DNA of 55,522 bases from Zobellia amurskyensis. Lineage in GTDB: Bacteria > Bacteroidota > Bacteroidia > Flavobacteriales > Flavobacteriaceae. The translations under genes were made by a program, and so were the position numbers. The notes under the pieces are model-generated. The model was not told the origin of the DNA. It searched no databases and worked only from the letters and a program-made list of their open reading frames with translations. The stretch covers positions 1 to 55,522 of the forward strand of contig NZ_RCNR01000029.1 of assembly GCF_009725985.1 (NCBI RefSeq), in the 5' to 3' direction. The number at the start of each line of letters is the position of its first letter. Positions within the stretch are counted from its first letter, which is position 1. Positions 54,173 to 55,522 of the stretch are shown here, piece after piece.

Positions 54173-55522
54173 ATGAAAGGACTTTTATTCTATTTAATGA
54201 TTCTGCTTAGTGCAGGGCAAATGGCTTTTTCGCAAAGCACCATTACTGGGAAATTGGTGGATGAATATTCTTTGCCAATACCTCATGCAACCGTAATGAT
54301 TGAGAACACTACTAAAGGAGCTATTACTGATTTTGATGGTATTTTTAACATCGAGGCTTCTGAGGGAGATGTATTAGTTATCTCTTGTGTAGGATTTGAA
54401 AAAACTAGAGTTACAGTCGGCTCTAAAGAAAATTATGAAATAACCTTAAAGGAAAGCGTTTCGCAACTTGATCAGATAGTTGTGGTTGGTTATGGATCAA
54501 AAAAGAAGTCTTCAATAACAGGTTCCGTCGCAACTGTAAAGGCAGAAGAATTGACCCAAGCTCCAACAACTACAACAACAGAACTATTGGCAGGTCGTGT
54601 TCCTGGGCTTATTACGAAGCAAACAACTGGCGTTCCGGGTGATGATGCCACATCCATTAATATTCGGGGTTTTGGAAATGCCTTGATTTTAGTGGATGGT
54701 TTACAGACCCCAATGGATCGAGTAGACCCTAACGATATTGAAACTATTTCAGTTTTAAAGGATGCTTCGGCTGCAGTTTATGGATCAAGGGCAGGTAATG
54801 GTGTAGTGCTTATTACTACAAAACGAGGCAAAATCGGAAAACCTCAAATTTCATTTCATAACAATACTAGTTTCCAGCAACCAACACAATCCAGAACTTA
54901 TGTGGATTCATGGGACTATGCAACGCTTGTGAGAGAATCTGATCTTAACGGAGGGGGAGCTTTGGATGATACATATACATCTGGAGATGTACAAAAATTT
55001 AAATCAGGTAATGATCCAAGCTATGTAAATCAAGATTGGAATGACGCAGTATTTAAAAAATGGACGCCTATGGTCCAACACAATTTAAATATAACAGGAG
55101 GTACCGAGAAAGTCAAATATTTTACCTCGATAGGTCTTTTAGATCAGGAAGGAGCATTCAAGTCTGGGGATTTAAATTTCTCAAGATATAATGTGAGGTC
55201 TAATATAGATGTACAATTGAATGATAAGCTTTCATTCGGGGTTGATTTATCTTATAGAAGGGAGAATAGGGATTCGCCGGGAACAGATTTAAGTTCAATG
55301 TATCAGATGCTTAAGACGGCTCAACCTGTTTATTCTGCGTTTTTGCCAGATACGGATAGGGCGGCTTATTCAGGTTTTGGAACTCGTAGTCCATATGCGG
55401 CCACCAAAAAAGATTTTGCCGGGTTTGATGATGACGTGCGTGAATATTTGATAGGAAAGGTTCAATTAAAATATCAATTCGATTTTGGGCTTTCAGCGAA
55501 GGTCGTGTTCAATTATGAGTCA
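54173..55522 (+). CDS. SusC-family TonB-dependent transporter (5' part; cut by the right edge)
   Basis: From the ATG at 54173, 450 codons stay open to the window end. The protein has a signal peptide (MILLSAGQMAFSQ), a carboxypeptidase-like domain (GKLVDEYSLPIPHATVMIEN), the TonB-box-like region (QIVVVGYGSKKKSSITGSV), a plug (LLAGRVPGLI, ALILVDGLQTP) and the SusC signature VLKDASAAVYGSRAGNGVVL, then the first barrel strands. It should import the sulfated glycan fragments handled by the upstream sulfatases, under control of the HTCS. susD is expected right after the window. Confidence 0.93.
   Translation, partial: MKGLLFYLMILLSAGQMAFSQSTITGKLVDEYSLPIPHATVMIENTTKGAITDFDGIFNIEASEGDVLVISCVGFEKTRVTVGSKENYEITLKESVSQLDQIVVVGYGSKKKSSITGSVATVKAEELTQAPTTTTTELLAGRVPGLITKQTTGVPGDDATSINIRGFGNALILVDGLQTPMDRVDPNDIETISVLKDASAAVYGSRAGNGVVLITTKRGKIGKPQISFHNNTSFQQPTQSRTYVDSWDYATLVRESDLNGGGALDDTYTSGDVQKFKSGNDPSYVNQDWNDAVFKKWTPMVQHNLNITGGTEKVKYFTSIGLLDQEGAFKSGDLNFSRYNVRSNIDVQLNDKLSFGVDLSYRRENRDSPGTDLSSMYQMLKTAQPVYSAFLPDTDRAAYSGFGTRSPYAATKKDFAGFDDDVREYLIGKVQLKYQFDFGLSAKVVFNYES

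Noticed and set aside
1-55522. CRISPR arrays, rRNA genes, insertion sequences or transposases
   Set aside because: No regularly spaced repeat array, rRNA stretch or transposase-like frame was seen on either strand.

Overview
The window looks like part of the chromosome of a marine, polysaccharide-degrading member of the Bacteroidota, most likely a flavobacterium. Evidence: three SusC/SusD-type loci, four type I sulfatases, two hybrid two-component regulators (HTCS), an agarase/porphyranase-type GH16, lipoprotein signal peptides, low GC, and one good match to the Bacteroidota promoter (TTTG, 20-base gap, TAnnTTTG). I name no species because no rRNA or housekeeping marker settles it.

Region 1 (1-25.4 kb) is a locus for sulfated or methylated L-rhamnose-containing glycans. 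On the minus strand, apparently as one long transcription unit, lie susC, susD, a diheme DUF1549/DUF1553 (PSCyt1) membrane protein, a Tat-exported DUF1501 protein, a Tat-exported NHL-type beta-propeller, a GH106 alpha-L-rhamnosidase, an L-arabinose/L-fucose isomerase-like enzyme, the rhamnose transporter rhaT, a second GH106 and a sulfatase cut by the window edge. Diverging from susC are an AraC-type regulator, a GH78-like rhamnosidase, the mutarotase rhaM and a second sulfatase. Together they would import oligosaccharides, remove sulfate and rhamnose, and bring free rhamnose into the cell. No canonical rhaA, rhaB or rhaD is in the window.

Region 2 (25.4-29.0 kb) holds an unknown small ORF, topoisomerase III and mostly empty intergenic DNA.

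Region 3 (29.0-44.3 kb) is bounded by 153-base direct repeats (29010-29162 and 44192-44344) with one mismatch, 15,182 bases apart. Each repeat begins with the 3' half of an initiator tRNA-fMet, cut at the anticodon loop, followed by the same non-tRNA arm. This is the signature of tandem site-specific integrations. The enclosed cargo is a complete fructan locus: HTCS with a sugar-binding-protein sensor, sugar MFS transporter, GH32, SusC, SusD and fructokinase, plus GH16, DJ-1/PfpI and RibD-like genes. No integrase is inside.

Region 4 (44.3-55.5 kb) starts another sulfated-glycan locus: two sulfatases, a secreted protein with prenyltransferase-like alpha/alpha-toroid repeats and an unknown C-terminal half, a full-length HTCS, and a SusC cut by the window end.

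A pattern cuts across regions: four plus-strand genes (sulfatase at 23880, HTCS at 29338, sulfatase at 46239, toroid protein at 47692) are each broken by a -1 frame offset exactly at a run of 7-8 A. One extra A, or -1 slippage, restores each. This may be real slippage, phase variation, decay, or a homopolymer error in the assembly.
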